Notes: generated by a model not told the origin, from the sequence alone. A stretch of 64,000 bases of DNA from Bacillaceae bacterium IKA-2 (GCA_031761875.1 CP134492.1:1426001-1490000); one strand, 5' to 3'. Counted from the first letter of the stretch, positions 17,551 to 26,623 are shown. A program made the numbers and translations.

Positions 17551-19134
17551 GTGGATAAGTGGCAAATGTATATGGAAATTCAGCAATTACTAAAGCAAGG
17601 ATTCAGTAAATCGAAAGTAGCTGGAAAGTTAGGGGTTTCAAGAACAACGGTTTATCGCTATTTAAAAAGTACGCCAAGTGACATGAGTGAATGGGTGGTT
17701 CAACTTGAAAGTAGAAGAAAAAAGCTAGACCCATTCAAAGAATTGATCCTTTCGTGGTTGTATTCACATCCTGATATGACAGCTGCCCAGGTTTATGATT
17801 GGCTACAAGAAAAGAAACAGGTAAAAGATGTTTCTGAAAGTACAGTAAGAGCCTATGTAAGAGAGTTACGACTATCATATGATATTTCTAAAGAAACAAC
17901 TATGCGTGATTATGAAGCCGTGGCAGAGTTACCGATGGGCGAACAAATTCAAGTAGATTTTGGACAAACAGTTCAAAAGACAATCGTGGGAAAAACGGTC
18001 AGACTTTATTTCATAGCTTTTGTTCTATCCCACTCTAGATACAAATACAAAGAATGGGTGGATCGGCCTTTCACCACCAAAGATGTTATACGTACCCATG
18101 AAAATGCCTTTCAATATTTTGCTGGAATTCCTAGGGAACTCGTTTATGATCAAGATGCGCTTCTTGTCGTTAGCGAAAATGGAGGTGATTTAATTCTAAC
18201 AAAAGAGTTTCAAGCGTACAAAGAAGATCGGAAGTTAACGATTTGGGTTTGTCGTAAAGCAGATCCAGAGACAAAGGGAAAAATTGAAAATATGGTAGGT
18301 TTTGTGAAAGTGAACTTTTCCAAACATCGGATATTTCAAAATATTGATAAATGGAATGAAGATGGGTTAGCGTGGCTGAAGCGTACGGGTAATTATAAGA
18401 TTCATAACACAACAAAAAAAAGACCGTGCGAAGTGTTTCTCCTTGAAAAGCAACACTTACGACCAGTCTCAACGGCTACTGGCAGTTTACCTGCAGGTAG
18501 TCAAACTAAACTCCAATCTATTATAACAAGGACGGTTCGAAAGGACAATACGATTTGGTATAAATCTAATCGCTACTCAGTTCCTCTCGGAACATTTGAA
18601 AAGTATCCAGAAGTAGCAATATCTGAAGTCGACGATGCCTATTTAATGATCGTTGAAGTTGACACAGGGGAAATATTTGCGAAACATAAACTGTCTGTTG
18701 CAAAAGGAGAATTAATTCAAGATCGACAACATACGCGTGATCGAACAAAAGGGGTTACAGCTTATATACAGTCAGTAGCAGAAAAATTCGAAAATACAGA
18801 TATGGCACTCTCTTTTCTAGAAACGATTAAATCAGCGTTTCCGCGATACATTAGGGATCAACTCCAGCTGATATCAAAAGAAATAAAATGTCATGAGCAG
18901 TCAATTATTAATGAAGCTTTAAAAGAATGTGTTAACCGGAAACTATTTTGTGCAACAGATTTTATCGATATGGTTCAGTACCTTGACCGACAACGACAAA
19001 TGATTGTTACACCTCCAACTGATAACGATGAAACAACTAAAATACTTCATGAAAACAACCAATCGTTAGTGAATACGAAACCAGCAACCAGAGATATAAA
19101 TGATTATTTGTCAGTATTGGCAGGTGATGTTTGA
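17551..19134 (+). CDS. IS21-family transposase IstA
   Basis: A 527-residue transposase. The N-terminus has a helix-turn-helix (KQGFSKSKVAGKLGVSRTTVYRYL), followed by a DDE integrase core with the first aspartate in GEQIQVDFGQT, the second in LVYDQDAL, and the glutamate in KGKIENMVGF. GTG 17551 sits 6 bases after GGAGG, so it is preferred over the in-frame GTG at 17536. Its stop overlaps the istB start. It cuts and joins the element ends together with IstB. Confidence 0.95.
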   Translation: MDKWQMYMEIQQLLKQGFSKSKVAGKLGVSRTTVYRYLKSTPSDMSEWVVQLESRRKKLDPFKELILSWLYSHPDMTAAQVYDWLQEKKQVKDVSESTVRAYVRELRLSYDISKETTMRDYEAVAELPMGEQIQVDFGQTVQKTIVGKTVRLYFIAFVLSHSRYKYKEWVDRPFTTKDVIRTHENAFQYFAGIPRELVYDQDALLVVSENGGDLILTKEFQAYKEDRKLTIWVCRKADPETKGKIENMVGFVKVNFSKHRIFQNIDKWNEDGLAWLKRTGNYKIHNTTKKRPCEVFLLEKQHLRPVSTATGSLPAGSQTKLQSIITRTVRKDNTIWYKSNRYSVPLGTFEKYPEVAISEVDDAYLMIVEVDTGEIFAKHKLSVAKGELIQDRQHTRDRTKGVTAYIQSVAEKFENTDMALSFLETIKSAFPRYIRDQLQLISKEIKCHEQSIINEALKECVNRKLFCATDFIDMVQYLDRQRQMIVTPPTDNDETTKILHENNQSLVNTKPATRDINDYLSVLAGDV

Positions 19135-19898
19135 TGAGTCAGTTTGCACAAGTGCAGGAGTTATTAAAGACACTCCGATTATCGGAAACATCTACTAGTA
19201 TAACAAGACTAATTAAAGAAGCAGAATCAAACGAAGTTTCCTATACATCATTTCTACTAACGATATTAACATTTGAACAAAAGCGCCGGGAAGAAAAACA
19301 AACAGAAAAACGCTTAAAATGGGCTACATTTCCGTATCATAAAACGATGATCGACTTTAATCTTGATGAACAGAGATCATTAAGTAAAAAACAGTTTAAT
19401 CAATTAAAAGAGCTAACATGGGTAGAGCAGCTGTACAACATTATTTTATTGGGACCGCCAGGTGCAGGGAAAACTTTATTAGCAATAGGATTAGGGATTG
19501 AGGCAATCAACCGCGGATATAAAGTTTCGTTTATTTCTATGGGTGATTTAATCCATACGTTAAAAACAGAAGAAATCACTCGAAAGTCACAGACTAGAAT
19601 GAGCAGAATTAGAAATTCAAATTTAGTGATTATTGATGATCTTATGTTTATGGCAATGGATCAACGTGAAGCCAACCTATTTTTCCATTTAATAAACTAT
19701 TTATATAATAATGCTTCTATTATACTCACATCAAATAAGGCCCCAAGTGATTGGGGCGAGTTGATGGGCGATTCAAGTATTACAGCAGCCATTTTAGATA
19801 GGATCATTCACCGAGCTGAAGTTATTCACTTAGATAATGACAGTTATCGAATGAAGCACCGATCTTCCATTTTTGGTGGAGAAAGTGTTCAAAGTTAA
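19134..19898 (+). CDS. IS21-family helper ATPase IstB
   Basis: A 254-residue AAA+ ATPase that helps IstA select and capture the target. Walker A is GPPGAGKTLL near residue 105, and Walker B is LVIIDDLMFM. It starts at ATG 19134, overlapping the IstA stop by one base, which suggests translational coupling. A TTG three bases upstream is an alternative start. No frameshift or truncation is seen. Confidence 0.95.
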   Translation: MSQFAQVQELLKTLRLSETSTSITRLIKEAESNEVSYTSFLLTILTFEQKRREEKQTEKRLKWATFPYHKTMIDFNLDEQRSLSKKQFNQLKELTWVEQLYNIILLGPPGAGKTLLAIGLGIEAINRGYKVSFISMGDLIHTLKTEEITRKSQTRMSRIRNSNLVIIDDLMFMAMDQREANLFFHLINYLYNNASIILTSNKAPSDWGELMGDSSITAAILDRIIHRAEVIHLDNDSYRMKHRSSIFGGESVQS

Positions 19899-19955
19899 TT
19901 GGCGAAAAGTGTTCATTTCTACTTGACGGTCACACCAAGGTGATAAATAAAATAT

Positions 19956-19984
19956 ATAATATTTATAATGAACATAAATATTAT
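19956..19984 (+). promoter_or_regulatory. Palindrome before the LysR gene, LTTR-box candidate
   Basis: ATAATATTTA (19956-19965) and TAAATATTAT (19975-19984) form a perfect inverted repeat with a 9-base spacer, ending 16 bases before the LysR start. This fits a LysR-type binding site used for autoregulation. Confidence 0.55.
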
Positions 19985-20000
19985 TTATGAAGGTGAAAAA

Positions 20001-20879
20001 ATGGAACTTCGTCAACTACAATGTTTCTTTGAAACGGCAAGGTGGAAGAGCTTTACAAAAGCGTCCGAAAAGCTTTTTATTGCCCAACCGGCTGTTAGTA
20101 TGGCAATTAAAAAATTAGAAAAAGAATTAAGTATTGTCTTATTTCATCGCCATGATAGGGCTGTTCGTTTAACTTCAGAAGGAGAGCGTTTGTTTGTTCA
20201 TGTCCAAAAAATTTTTAAGCAATTAGAGGAAGCTGAATTGGAGATGGCTGAATTAAGAGGGTTAGAAAAAGGCGAGGTTAAGTTAGGTGTACCTTCGATG
20301 ATGGGCTCATTTTATTTTCCGAATATTATCGTGGCGTTTAAAAAAGCATACCCTCACTTACAAATTTCTATTATTGAAGATGGAACGAAGCAAATTCAAA
20401 ATCTTATTAATAAAGATGAAATTGATATGGGAGTAATTATTTTAGACGATAGTTCAAGAGACCTTGAGGCAGTCCCAATTACTGAAGATGAGATGGTTGT
20501 TTGTGTTCCGAGTACTCACCGATTAGCTAAGGAAAAATCAATTACTTATGATCAGCTAGCTAGAGAACCCCTCGTCCTTTTTAAAGAAGGATATTTTCAA
20601 AGAGATCTTGTTATTAGTCATATACATGCTTTGGGGCTCACGCCAAACATTGCTTTTGAGACAAATCAAATTTCTTTAACTAAATCACTAACACGAAAAG
20701 GATTAGGAATTACGTTGTTTCTAAAGATGGTAATCCTCCATGATCAAGATCTCGTTCCACTATCCCTCGATCCGCCAATAACGCTGTCTTTGGCACTTGC
20801 TTGGAAAAGAAAAACCTATTTATCAAAGGCAAACAAGGCTTTTGTAGATTTTATCGTAAATAAAAAAAACCAATATTGA
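20001..20879 (+). CDS. LysR-family transcriptional regulator
   Basis: A 292-residue LysR regulator. The N-terminal winged helix-turn-helix (residues 1-60) starts MELRQLQCFFETAR and has FIAQPAVSMAIKKLEKEL as recognition helix. The rest is the effector-binding domain. The frame opens at 19968, but ATG 20001 has AAGGTGA at good spacing and the canonical family N-terminus. It once stood divergent from the YnfM-like transporter gene, and the inserted IS21 now separates them. It probably controls that transporter. The effector is unknown. Confidence 0.9.
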   Translation: MELRQLQCFFETARWKSFTKASEKLFIAQPAVSMAIKKLEKELSIVLFHRHDRAVRLTSEGERLFVHVQKIFKQLEEAELEMAELRGLEKGEVKLGVPSMMGSFYFPNIIVAFKKAYPHLQISIIEDGTKQIQNLINKDEIDMGVIILDDSSRDLEAVPITEDEMVVCVPSTHRLAKEKSITYDQLAREPLVLFKEGYFQRDLVISHIHALGLTPNIAFETNQISLTKSLTRKGLGITLFLKMVILHDQDLVPLSLDPPITLSLALAWKRKTYLSKANKAFVDFIVNKKNQY

Positions 20880-20946
20880 AGCGGTGGATGAAAGTTTAGC
20901 TGTTTTCTAACCACCATCAGCATATCAGTTAAATTACTCTTCACTT

Positions 20947-21023
20947 GAATGAATTTTATAAAGTAGATTCTGCGCCACAAGGTAGATTGATGTGGCTAGT
21001 TTTTGGTAATATGAATTTCATTC
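20947..21023. repeat. MITE-like inverted-repeat element, copy A (77 bp)
   Basis: The left end is GAATGAATTTTATAAAG. The right end, read on the other strand, is GAATGAAATTCATATTACC. Inner arms GCGCCAC and GTGGC also pair. The right half, with TAGATTGATGTGGCTAGTTT, is almost identical in the copy at 35711-35785. It ends 5 bases from the stop of the next minus-strand gene. Confidence 0.75.
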
Positions 21024-21027
21024 ACTT

Positions 21028-22080
21028 TTATTCGAATTTTTTAACAATTTCATGTAACTCAGCGGGCTTTAAAAACTCAATTGGGGAGACGTTTTTCTCA
21101 AACTGAAATAGTTCTCCTTCAAGAATAACTACGTAACGGTCTTTAACTTTAGCGATATGAATTGAATCCCCGAAATCTGAGAGTAGACCTTTTACAGAAA
21201 TATGATCAAGTTTTAACTTTAACTCAACTTCCGGAGCGTGTTCGACAATTCGGGAAGTAGCTTCGACCACTTGTTCTTCGGTCCACTTTTCCTGTAGCTC
21301 ACGTTTGGGGCTAGTAGCCCATGTTTCAAGTTCTGTTTCTCGCTGCGTACGTTCTTCGCAAGGTTCCGCATAAGAGGTATCTAATTCTTGGTAGACTAAC
21401 TCAACCATTTGTGCCTTGACAATTTCAGGCATCGATTTCTCATAGGAAACTCCTCTTAAGAAATCTTCAAAATAGCGGGAGTGCGACGCTTGGTGGATTT
21501 TTAATTCACTAAGCTCAACAATGCCTTCTTCAGGCATATATGGATATTGAATTGACTTCATATTTTTAGTCGTAATCGCCATTTCTACATTGTTAATTAA
21601 CGTTTTTTCATCTGTAATCGATGCTACCTTTTGTTCGAAATCACATTTTAAAACAAAAACAAATGGTTCATCGAAATAGTTGTTTAACTTTGCTGAAACA
21701 ACTAATAACACTCCACCACGGATTGCAGTGCTATCCGTGTACACTTGGTTTAGTTCGCGACAACCGGTTGAAAATTCGTCAATGTTTGTCGCGCTGCGAA
21801 TGCGGTTAAATGAATTGTAATTAGGGTTTGAAGCTAAGTCATATCCAGGTTCAACGGCGAAGCGACCGATTTTTGTCGGAACTTGCTCTGATTTTGGGTG
21901 TCGTTCGACCTTTCGCTTTGTAATCTTCATAAGTTCTCCGTCTAAAAACGGTTTAAGATGACTTTCGTTATAGTTATATTCGTCCAAGGCAGCTAGTTGT
22001 TTATATGATTTGGTAGCCTGTTCACCACTACCTTCAACCGAAATAACTGAAAAAGATATGTATTGTATCGTAAAATCCAT
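21028..22080 (-). CDS. DUF3900-like protein
   Basis: A 350-residue soluble protein that I match, with moderate confidence, to the DUF3900 proteins of Bacillaceae. It begins MDFTIQYISFSVI, and the middle segment PFVFVLKCDFEQKV is faintly like nucleoid-associated NdpA-type proteins. There are no membrane segments or metal sites. It is followed on the same strand by nothing close; an alpha/beta hydrolase gene lies upstream behind a terminator. Function is unknown. Confidence 0.65.
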   Translation of the reverse strand: MDFTIQYISFSVISVEGSGEQATKSYKQLAALDEYNYNESHLKPFLDGELMKITKRKVERHPKSEQVPTKIGRFAVEPGYDLASNPNYNSFNRIRSATNIDEFSTGCRELNQVYTDSTAIRGGVLLVVSAKLNNYFDEPFVFVLKCDFEQKVASITDEKTLINNVEMAITTKNMKSIQYPYMPEEGIVELSELKIHQASHSRYFEDFLRGVSYEKSMPEIVKAQMVELVYQELDTSYAEPCEERTQRETELETWATSPKRELQEKWTEEQVVEATSRIVEHAPEVELKLKLDHISVKGLLSDFGDSIHIAKVKDRYVVILEGELFQFEKNVSPIEFLKPAELHEIVKKFE

Positions 22081-22106
22081 AATTCATCACCTTTGAAATA
22101 GATTAT

Positions 22107-22138
22107 AAAAGGGCGATGCCATTAAGACACGCCCTTTT
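22107..22138 (-). terminator. Terminator of the alpha/beta hydrolase gene
   Basis: On the minus strand AAAAGGGCG pairs with CGCCCTTTT. The stem begins at the TAA stop codon itself, and TTTTATAATC follows. Confidence 0.8.
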
Positions 22139-22934
22139 ATATTTGTAAAACCTTCTTAAGTTGATTTTGCTCAAAAATAAATTTTATTGTAGTGGTATTA
22201 AAAATCTCGGGCTGGTCTATGTTGCAGACATGACCAGAATTTTTAATACATTTAAAAGCTAACTCACTGTTTTGTTCAACTAAATGTTTTACAGGCGGTA
22301 AGAATAAATAATCTTCTTCGCCCATTACAAACAGTGTTGGAATATTAAAGAAATCTCGTTGTAGCAAGCTTAAAAATGGATTAATGGCTCGAGTGATCGA
22401 GAACCAGCGGATGAATTCCTTTTGACACATTTTTTTTGCTTGGTCAACAAAGGCATTACGAGATTGGGCATGTGTAGACTTAGGCATAAGAATCCAAGCG
22501 AAAAATCGATAAAGCCACATATATGGAATAAAATACTTGCCCAGATTTCCTAATGTCAGCAAAAAACTTGTGCGGACATTAAATTTAATAATTGCTCCAC
22601 CTAAAATCATTGAACTAATTCGTTTCGGATATTTTTGAGCGAGTGTTTGAATAACGATTGTGCCTAAAGAAACACCGATAAAATGAGTTTCCTTAATTTT
22701 TAAATGATCAAGGACTTCAATAACTTCTTCAGAAATTTGGACAAATGAATCTCCTTTTTTCCAACGAGATTTTATTGATTTTCCATGCCCACGCAGGTCG
22801 ATAAGAAGTACGTTGAAATGCTGGCGGAAATCTTTGATTTGCTTAAAGAAGGTGTTGGAATTGCCACCTGCACCATGAATAAATGTTACCCACGGTTTTG
22901 CATGGTCATATATATATTCTCGGTAGTATAGCAC
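22137..22934 (-). CDS. Alpha/beta hydrolase
   Basis: A 265-residue alpha/beta-fold hydrolase. The oxyanion segment is FIHGAGGNSNTF, the nucleophile serine lies in GVSLGT near residue 93, an acid is probably in MGEEDYLF, and the histidine is in SGHVCNID near 245. The start is GTG 22934 with GCGAGGA upstream. It is a soluble esterase, lipase or C-C hydrolase; the substrate cannot be read from the sequence. It is monocistronic, ending in a terminator fused to its stop codon. Confidence 0.85.
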   Translation of the reverse strand: MLYYREYIYDHAKPWVTFIHGAGGNSNTFFKQIKDFRQHFNVLLIDLRGHGKSIKSRWKKGDSFVQISEEVIEVLDHLKIKETHFIGVSLGTIVIQTLAQKYPKRISSMILGGAIIKFNVRTSFLLTLGNLGKYFIPYMWLYRFFAWILMPKSTHAQSRNAFVDQAKKMCQKEFIRWFSITRAINPFLSLLQRDFFNIPTLFVMGEEDYLFLPPVKHLVEQNSELAFKCIKNSGHVCNIDQPEIFNTTTIKFIFEQNQLKKVLQI

Positions 22935-23430
22935 GTTTTAAAATCCTCGCTTTTATATTGAATTTTCTTCAATTTATTATAACATGATTTTGCTAGGTTC
23001 GGGGAATTCAGCTAATCCAATTTTTAGATATTATCAAATATTTATAGAAATCGACGACCATTAAGAAAAACCGAGCTAAGGAACTTTGTCCTTGCTCGGT
23101 TTTTCTTTATTAAAATTAACTTCACAAAGTTAATTTAATTTCTTATGATGATAAACTTAAAATCCTTGCCGCGGTAATGTCTCTGTTTGCACACTTTAAA
23201 TCCTTAAAAAACAAAAGCCCTACCTCTCTTTTGTCATTACGGTTCCTTGACCGTGCCACTTGTAATAAGGCGACTAAGTGGTTTAAAGATGCCAGATGAT
23301 TTTATCGTAAAAATAATAGCTAGTCATTAGTTTAGTAAATCTTAGTTTACGTTTTCTATAAAAATCCAATCATTTTAAGCGTTCATAAGTAATAGAATTA
23401 ATTATACATGTTTTAATTTTAAAAAGCAAG
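22935..23430. other. 500-bp spacer with one strong terminator and no recognisable gene
   Basis: A bidirectional hairpin at 23066-23105 is the only clear element. A start-less 52-codon frame on the minus strand ending near 23143 and a short plus-strand frame near 23250-23330 look protein-like in places but match nothing I can name. Confidence 0.4.
23066..23105. terminator. Bidirectional terminator
   Basis: AAAAACCGAGC pairs with GCTCGGTTTTT, with an inner AAGGA/TCCTT stem and Ts on either side. On the minus strand it lies 325 bp beyond the GNAT gene. Confidence 0.8.
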
Positions 23431-23958
23431 TTAAAAAACAAGACGCCACTCAATTTCGCCACTTTTATTTTCTTTGTCGATTTTGACTTTGAAATTATGT
23501 TTCTTATAAAAATGGACAAGGCGGTCTCTATGACCCCAATCACGCTCAGCGATATCACCAGTAATGCAATGAATGTTATACTTTTTAGCAAACTGTTTTA
23601 AATATTCCATACAAATTGATCCGTAACCTTTGTTTTCAGGACCTTTAATATCGCCAATATGAATCTTGTTTTCAGCTGAATATTGCGCATGAATAGTGAA
23701 GTCCCAGATGCCTTGGAATGCACTGTCACATTCATTTAGCATTATTTTACATGTGTCATTATCCTCGGAAGCATAAATAATTACCCAATTATTTTCTTTT
23801 GTTTGCTCGATTCCGATGACGTCCCATTTTTTTGCGATTTTTTTTAGGTTGTCTTGGATTCGAAACATTTGGAATTCTAAGTCCTCAAGTTCTTCCTTTA
23901 ATTCATCTTTGTTTTTCTTTTCTTTTTCATCAATTTCAAAAGCTGACTTGTAATTCAT
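23431..23958 (-). CDS. GNAT-family N-acetyltransferase
   Basis: A 175-residue protein with an N-terminal charged coiled-coil (EKEKKNKDELKEELEDLE) ahead of a GNAT fold. The acetyl-CoA-binding region is GPENKGYGSICMEYLKQFA, a variant of the Q/RxxGxG/A motif. The C-terminal HFYKKHNF is typical of the last strands. AAGGAG precedes the ATG. The substrate is unknown. It has no operon partner. Confidence 0.8.
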   Translation of the reverse strand: MNYKSAFEIDEKEKKNKDELKEELEDLEFQMFRIQDNLKKIAKKWDVIGIEQTKENNWVIIYASEDNDTCKIMLNECDSAFQGIWDFTIHAQYSAENKIHIGDIKGPENKGYGSICMEYLKQFAKKYNIHCITGDIAERDWGHRDRLVHFYKKHNFKVKIDKENKSGEIEWRLVF

Positions 23959-24132
23959 TTTATTTGCTCCTTCCTTATTGTCATTTCATCCGCTAAGGGG
24001 GAGGGTTAGTACATATATTAATCACAATGTATTAATTTGAAAAACCCAGAATAACAAATATATATTATAATTTATATCCCGAAAATTTTCAATAGCTATT
24101 TTTAATTTTATATAAAAACATAAAATAGACGG

Positions 24133-24147
24133 AATTTACTGAAAATT
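24133..24147 (+). promoter_or_regulatory. CodY-binding motif upstream of the GalT/HIT-like gene
   Basis: AATTTACTGAAAATT agrees with the CodY consensus AATTTTCWGAAAATT at 14 of 15 positions and lies 55 bp before the start codon. Confidence 0.65.
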
Positions 24148-24201
24148 AGGTGAGAAAGTGTTATATTTTAGTAGATATTTATTTTAGAAAGGGGAGAGAA
24201 G

Positions 24202-25224
24202 ATGGGAATTCAATTTCAAAGTAAAGAAGAATGGTTTCATTTTTATGATGGAAAAGGAAATAGAATTGATCGAAAAACAGAGATTCGCTTTGATCCATTA
24301 ACAAATGAATCTTCAAGAATAGTATTTGATCCTGGCTTGAACTTTACAGCACCTGATTATCAAGAAGAAGCTCTCAGTACAGGCGGTGAAAATTGTCCGT
24401 TTTGTAAAGAAAACCTCCTAAAGCTGACTCCAGTTTTTCCAAAGGAAATTGCTGAGCAAGGCCGAATTTTTAAAGGCGAAGCTGTTTTATTTCCAAATTT
24501 ATTTCCATACAGTAAGCATAATGGAGTAACTACTTTTTCTAACGAGCATTACGTAAAATTAGCCGATTTTACGACCGAGATGATCAAAGATGCATTTATG
24601 GCTGCTCAAATTTATATTCAAAAAGTTATTGAACATGATAAAGAAGCAAAATATGCCTCGATAAATTGGAATTATTTACCTTTTTCAGGCGGGAGTATTT
24701 TGCACCCTCATTTGCACATCATTGTTTCTGAGACGCCGATGAATTATCAATCACTTGTTTCTAAAGCTGTTAATAATTTTAAAATGGAAACGGGCCAGGA
24801 TTATTTTAAAACGTTATCTGAAACCGAAAAACAACAGCAAGATAGATGGATTGGAGAAATAGGAAAAACTACCTGGATGCACGCTTTTGCGCCGAAAACT
24901 CACAATGACTTCGTTGCAGTGCTTTCGAACGTAACTTCTATTAATGATATGAAAGAAGCTGATTGGCTCGATTTTGCTAAAAGTCTCAAAGCTATTTTTG
25001 CAACATTGACAGAACAAGGGTTAGCGAGTTTTAATATGATTTTAAATTTTGCCAATCAATTAGATGAAAATACCGTCCACGCTCGTCTTATTCCACGCTT
25101 AACTATCGGGCAGTTAGGGACAAGTGATATTAACTTTTTCCAGGCATTACATCAAGAGCCCTTGTCTTACAAAAGACCTGAAGATGTAGCTGAGAAAGCA
25201 AGAAACTATTTTAAGACTAAATGA
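24202..25224 (+). CDS. GalT/HIT-like nucleotidyl transferase or hydrolase
   Basis: A 340-residue protein with a HIT/galactose-1-phosphate uridylyltransferase fold. A CPFC zinc pair lies near residue 66, and the active-site histidine triad HPHLHI near 173, preceded by YLPFSGGSIL. A second degenerate repeat follows, with NMILNFANQLDENTVHARLIPR. AAGGGGAG precedes the ATG. A near-consensus CodY site upstream predicts repression in rich nutrients. No sugar-operon neighbours are present, so the nucleotide substrate is open. It may be a DUF4931-type protein. Confidence 0.75.
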   Translation: MGIQFQSKEEWFHFYDGKGNRIDRKTEIRFDPLTNESSRIVFDPGLNFTAPDYQEEALSTGGENCPFCKENLLKLTPVFPKEIAEQGRIFKGEAVLFPNLFPYSKHNGVTTFSNEHYVKLADFTTEMIKDAFMAAQIYIQKVIEHDKEAKYASINWNYLPFSGGSILHPHLHIIVSETPMNYQSLVSKAVNNFKMETGQDYFKTLSETEKQQQDRWIGEIGKTTWMHAFAPKTHNDFVAVLSNVTSINDMKEADWLDFAKSLKAIFATLTEQGLASFNMILNFANQLDENTVHARLIPRLTIGQLGTSDINFFQALHQEPLSYKRPEDVAEKARNYFKTK

Positions 25225-25472
25225 TGAGTGAGCAGAGGAGCGAAAGTCATTAGTGCACCTATTAGTATTTAAGAAATAAATTCATGTAAACTGAGTGAGT
25301 TTGAGTAAAATAAAGGCTAAACATAAAAGAAATTTCACTCATCTATTTCGTTTAAATGTTATAATAAATTGTAAATCTAATCAAAATGATCTTAAATCAG
25401 TTGTTTCTTTGTGTGGATAAAGAAGGACTTGGATATGATAAGATAAGAAATAAATTTTCTGGAGTGTGATGT

Positions 25473-26180
25473 TTGCTAATGCGTTTTACCAAAATGATCC
25501 CCAACATGTTAACATTGGGGAATTTATATTGTGGTTTTTTATCAATCGGATTTGCTGCAGATGGGCAATATAAAAATGCAGCTATTTTAATACTAATTGG
25601 AATGATGTTAGATAGTATGGATGGCAGAGTGGCTAGAATGTTAAAAGTAGACAGTGCCTTAGGTACACAGTTAGATTCTTTGGCTGATATTGTCACATTT
25701 GGAGTAGCGCCATCATTTTTAGTGTATTATACATATTTTTACCAATTTGGGATCATAGGTTTCGCTGTCGCTGGATTATTTCCTTTATTTGGAGCTTACC
25801 GCTTGGCTAGATTTAACACTGGCGCGATAATTGCTTCGAGTAATTATTTTGTTGGAGTTCCAATTACTGCGGCTGGAGGTATTCTGGCGTTATTAACGCT
25901 TTTTGGAGACTCAATCCCTAATATTATTACAACGGTTATTTTTACGGGAATGTGCTTTTTAATGGTTAGTAAAATTAGAATCCCTAGTTTTAAAGAAATA
26001 CCTCTTCCAAAATACGGAACGATCGTCACGTTGTTTTTAGGCGCTTCCTTGTATGTGGTCTATAAAGGAACTTATGAACAATTTCCCTATCTTATTTATA
26101 TCGCGGCTCCAATTTATATTGCCTATTTAGCCTATCGCTTTAAAAAAGGAAAAAGGCAAAAAAGTCGTTTTAGAAACTAA
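25473..26180 (+). CDS. pssA: CDP-diacylglycerol-serine O-phosphatidyltransferase
   Basis: A 235-residue membrane enzyme that makes phosphatidylserine from CDP-diacylglycerol and serine. The CDP-alcohol phosphotransferase signature DGRVARMLKVDSALGTQLD (DGxxAR(x)8Gx3Dx3D) is complete at about residues 50-70. About seven helices follow or flank it, and the C-terminus is basic. TTG 25473, 8 bases after GGAG, is the likely start; ATG 25479 is an alternative. It has its own promoter region and ends at a strong hairpin. Confidence 0.93.
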   Translation: MLMRFTKMIPNMLTLGNLYCGFLSIGFAADGQYKNAAILILIGMMLDSMDGRVARMLKVDSALGTQLDSLADIVTFGVAPSFLVYYTYFYQFGIIGFAVAGLFPLFGAYRLARFNTGAIIASSNYFVGVPITAAGGILALLTLFGDSIPNIITTVIFTGMCFLMVSKIRIPSFKEIPLPKYGTIVTLFLGASLYVVYKGTYEQFPYLIYIAAPIYIAYLAYRFKKGKRQKSRFRN

Positions 26181-26258
26181 GCCAAGAAGACTCGTCGAAC
26201 ATGTCAAGTGACAGAAGGCGGCGAGGAGAGATGAAAAGAAAAGATTGTTGAAACGATT

Positions 26259-26291
26259 AAAAGGTTAACCATTTATTTGGTTAACCTTTTT
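26259..26291 (+). terminator. Terminator of pssA
   Basis: AAAAGGTTAACC (26259-26270) pairs with GGTTAACCTTTT (26279-26290), followed by Ts. Confidence 0.88.
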
Positions 26292-26350
26292 TGTATTTAA
26301 TGGGTGTTCAAATGGTATGGAAATGAATTTTGGTCTTGACTCAAGCATAT

Positions 26351-26572
26351 TTACAATATAATTTTTTTACTAATTTTTTTGTAAAGGTCCTCGGCAGTAT
26401 CAGATTTGATAACTTTCCCGTCAATTATAGAAAAGGGACTATGTTTACAAGTTTTACACTCACCAATACAATCTATCCGCTTTATCTTAACGTCTAGGTC
26501 AAGGGATTTTAACCTTTTATATATATTTTTTGTTTTAAAATCATTTTCTTGGCAAAAAAGGATTTTTTTCAT
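26351..26572 (-). CDS. DUF1450-like small cysteine protein, Fur-regulated
   Basis: A 73-residue protein whose C-terminal half resembles DUF1450 (YuzB-type) proteins. It has CIGECKTC (cysteines at 35, 39, 42) and then FSIIDGKVIKSDTAEDLYKKI. With C7 in LFCQEN this is the thioredoxin-like ferredoxin pattern, so a 2Fe-2S or metal role is possible. GAGGTGAG precedes the ATG. A strong Fur box lies about 30 bp upstream, predicting expression in iron starvation. It is monocistronic. Confidence 0.7.
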   Translation of the reverse strand: MKKILFCQENDFKTKNIYKRLKSLDLDVKIKRIDCIGECKTCKHSPFSIIDGKVIKSDTAEDLYKKISKKIIL

Positions 26573-26602
26573 GGCATCTCACCTCAAAGAAGAGTTTATA
26601 AA

Positions 26603-26623
26603 TGAAAATGATTATCATTGTTA
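26603..26623 (-). promoter_or_regulatory. Fur box
   Basis: TGAAAATGATTATCATTGTTA is centred on the palindrome AATGAT-TATCATT and fits the 19-bp Fur consensus (GATAATGATAATCATTATC) closely. It lies 31-51 bp upstream of the DUF1450-like gene and overlaps its likely promoter. Confidence 0.85.

Larger units (their letters stand above)
17343..19934 (+). mobile_element. Intact IS21-family insertion sequence (2592 bp)
   Basis: The element encodes IstA and IstB. Both ends start with TGTGA. The left 35 bp and the complement of the right 35 bp agree at 23 positions without gaps, both ending TTT-C-CGCCA. The 5-bp target CCAAG is duplicated at 17338-17342 and 19935-19939. Further repeats of the GAATGAACACTT motif near the ends fit the multiple transposase sites of IS21. 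All genes are open, so it may be active. Confidence 0.95.

Noticed and set aside
23140-23300. 52-codon minus-strand frame ending ...CANRDITAARIL, reminiscent of a TnpB-like C-terminus
   Set aside because: It has no start codon or ribosome site, no zinc-finger cysteines around it and no element ends. The resemblance is too short to call.
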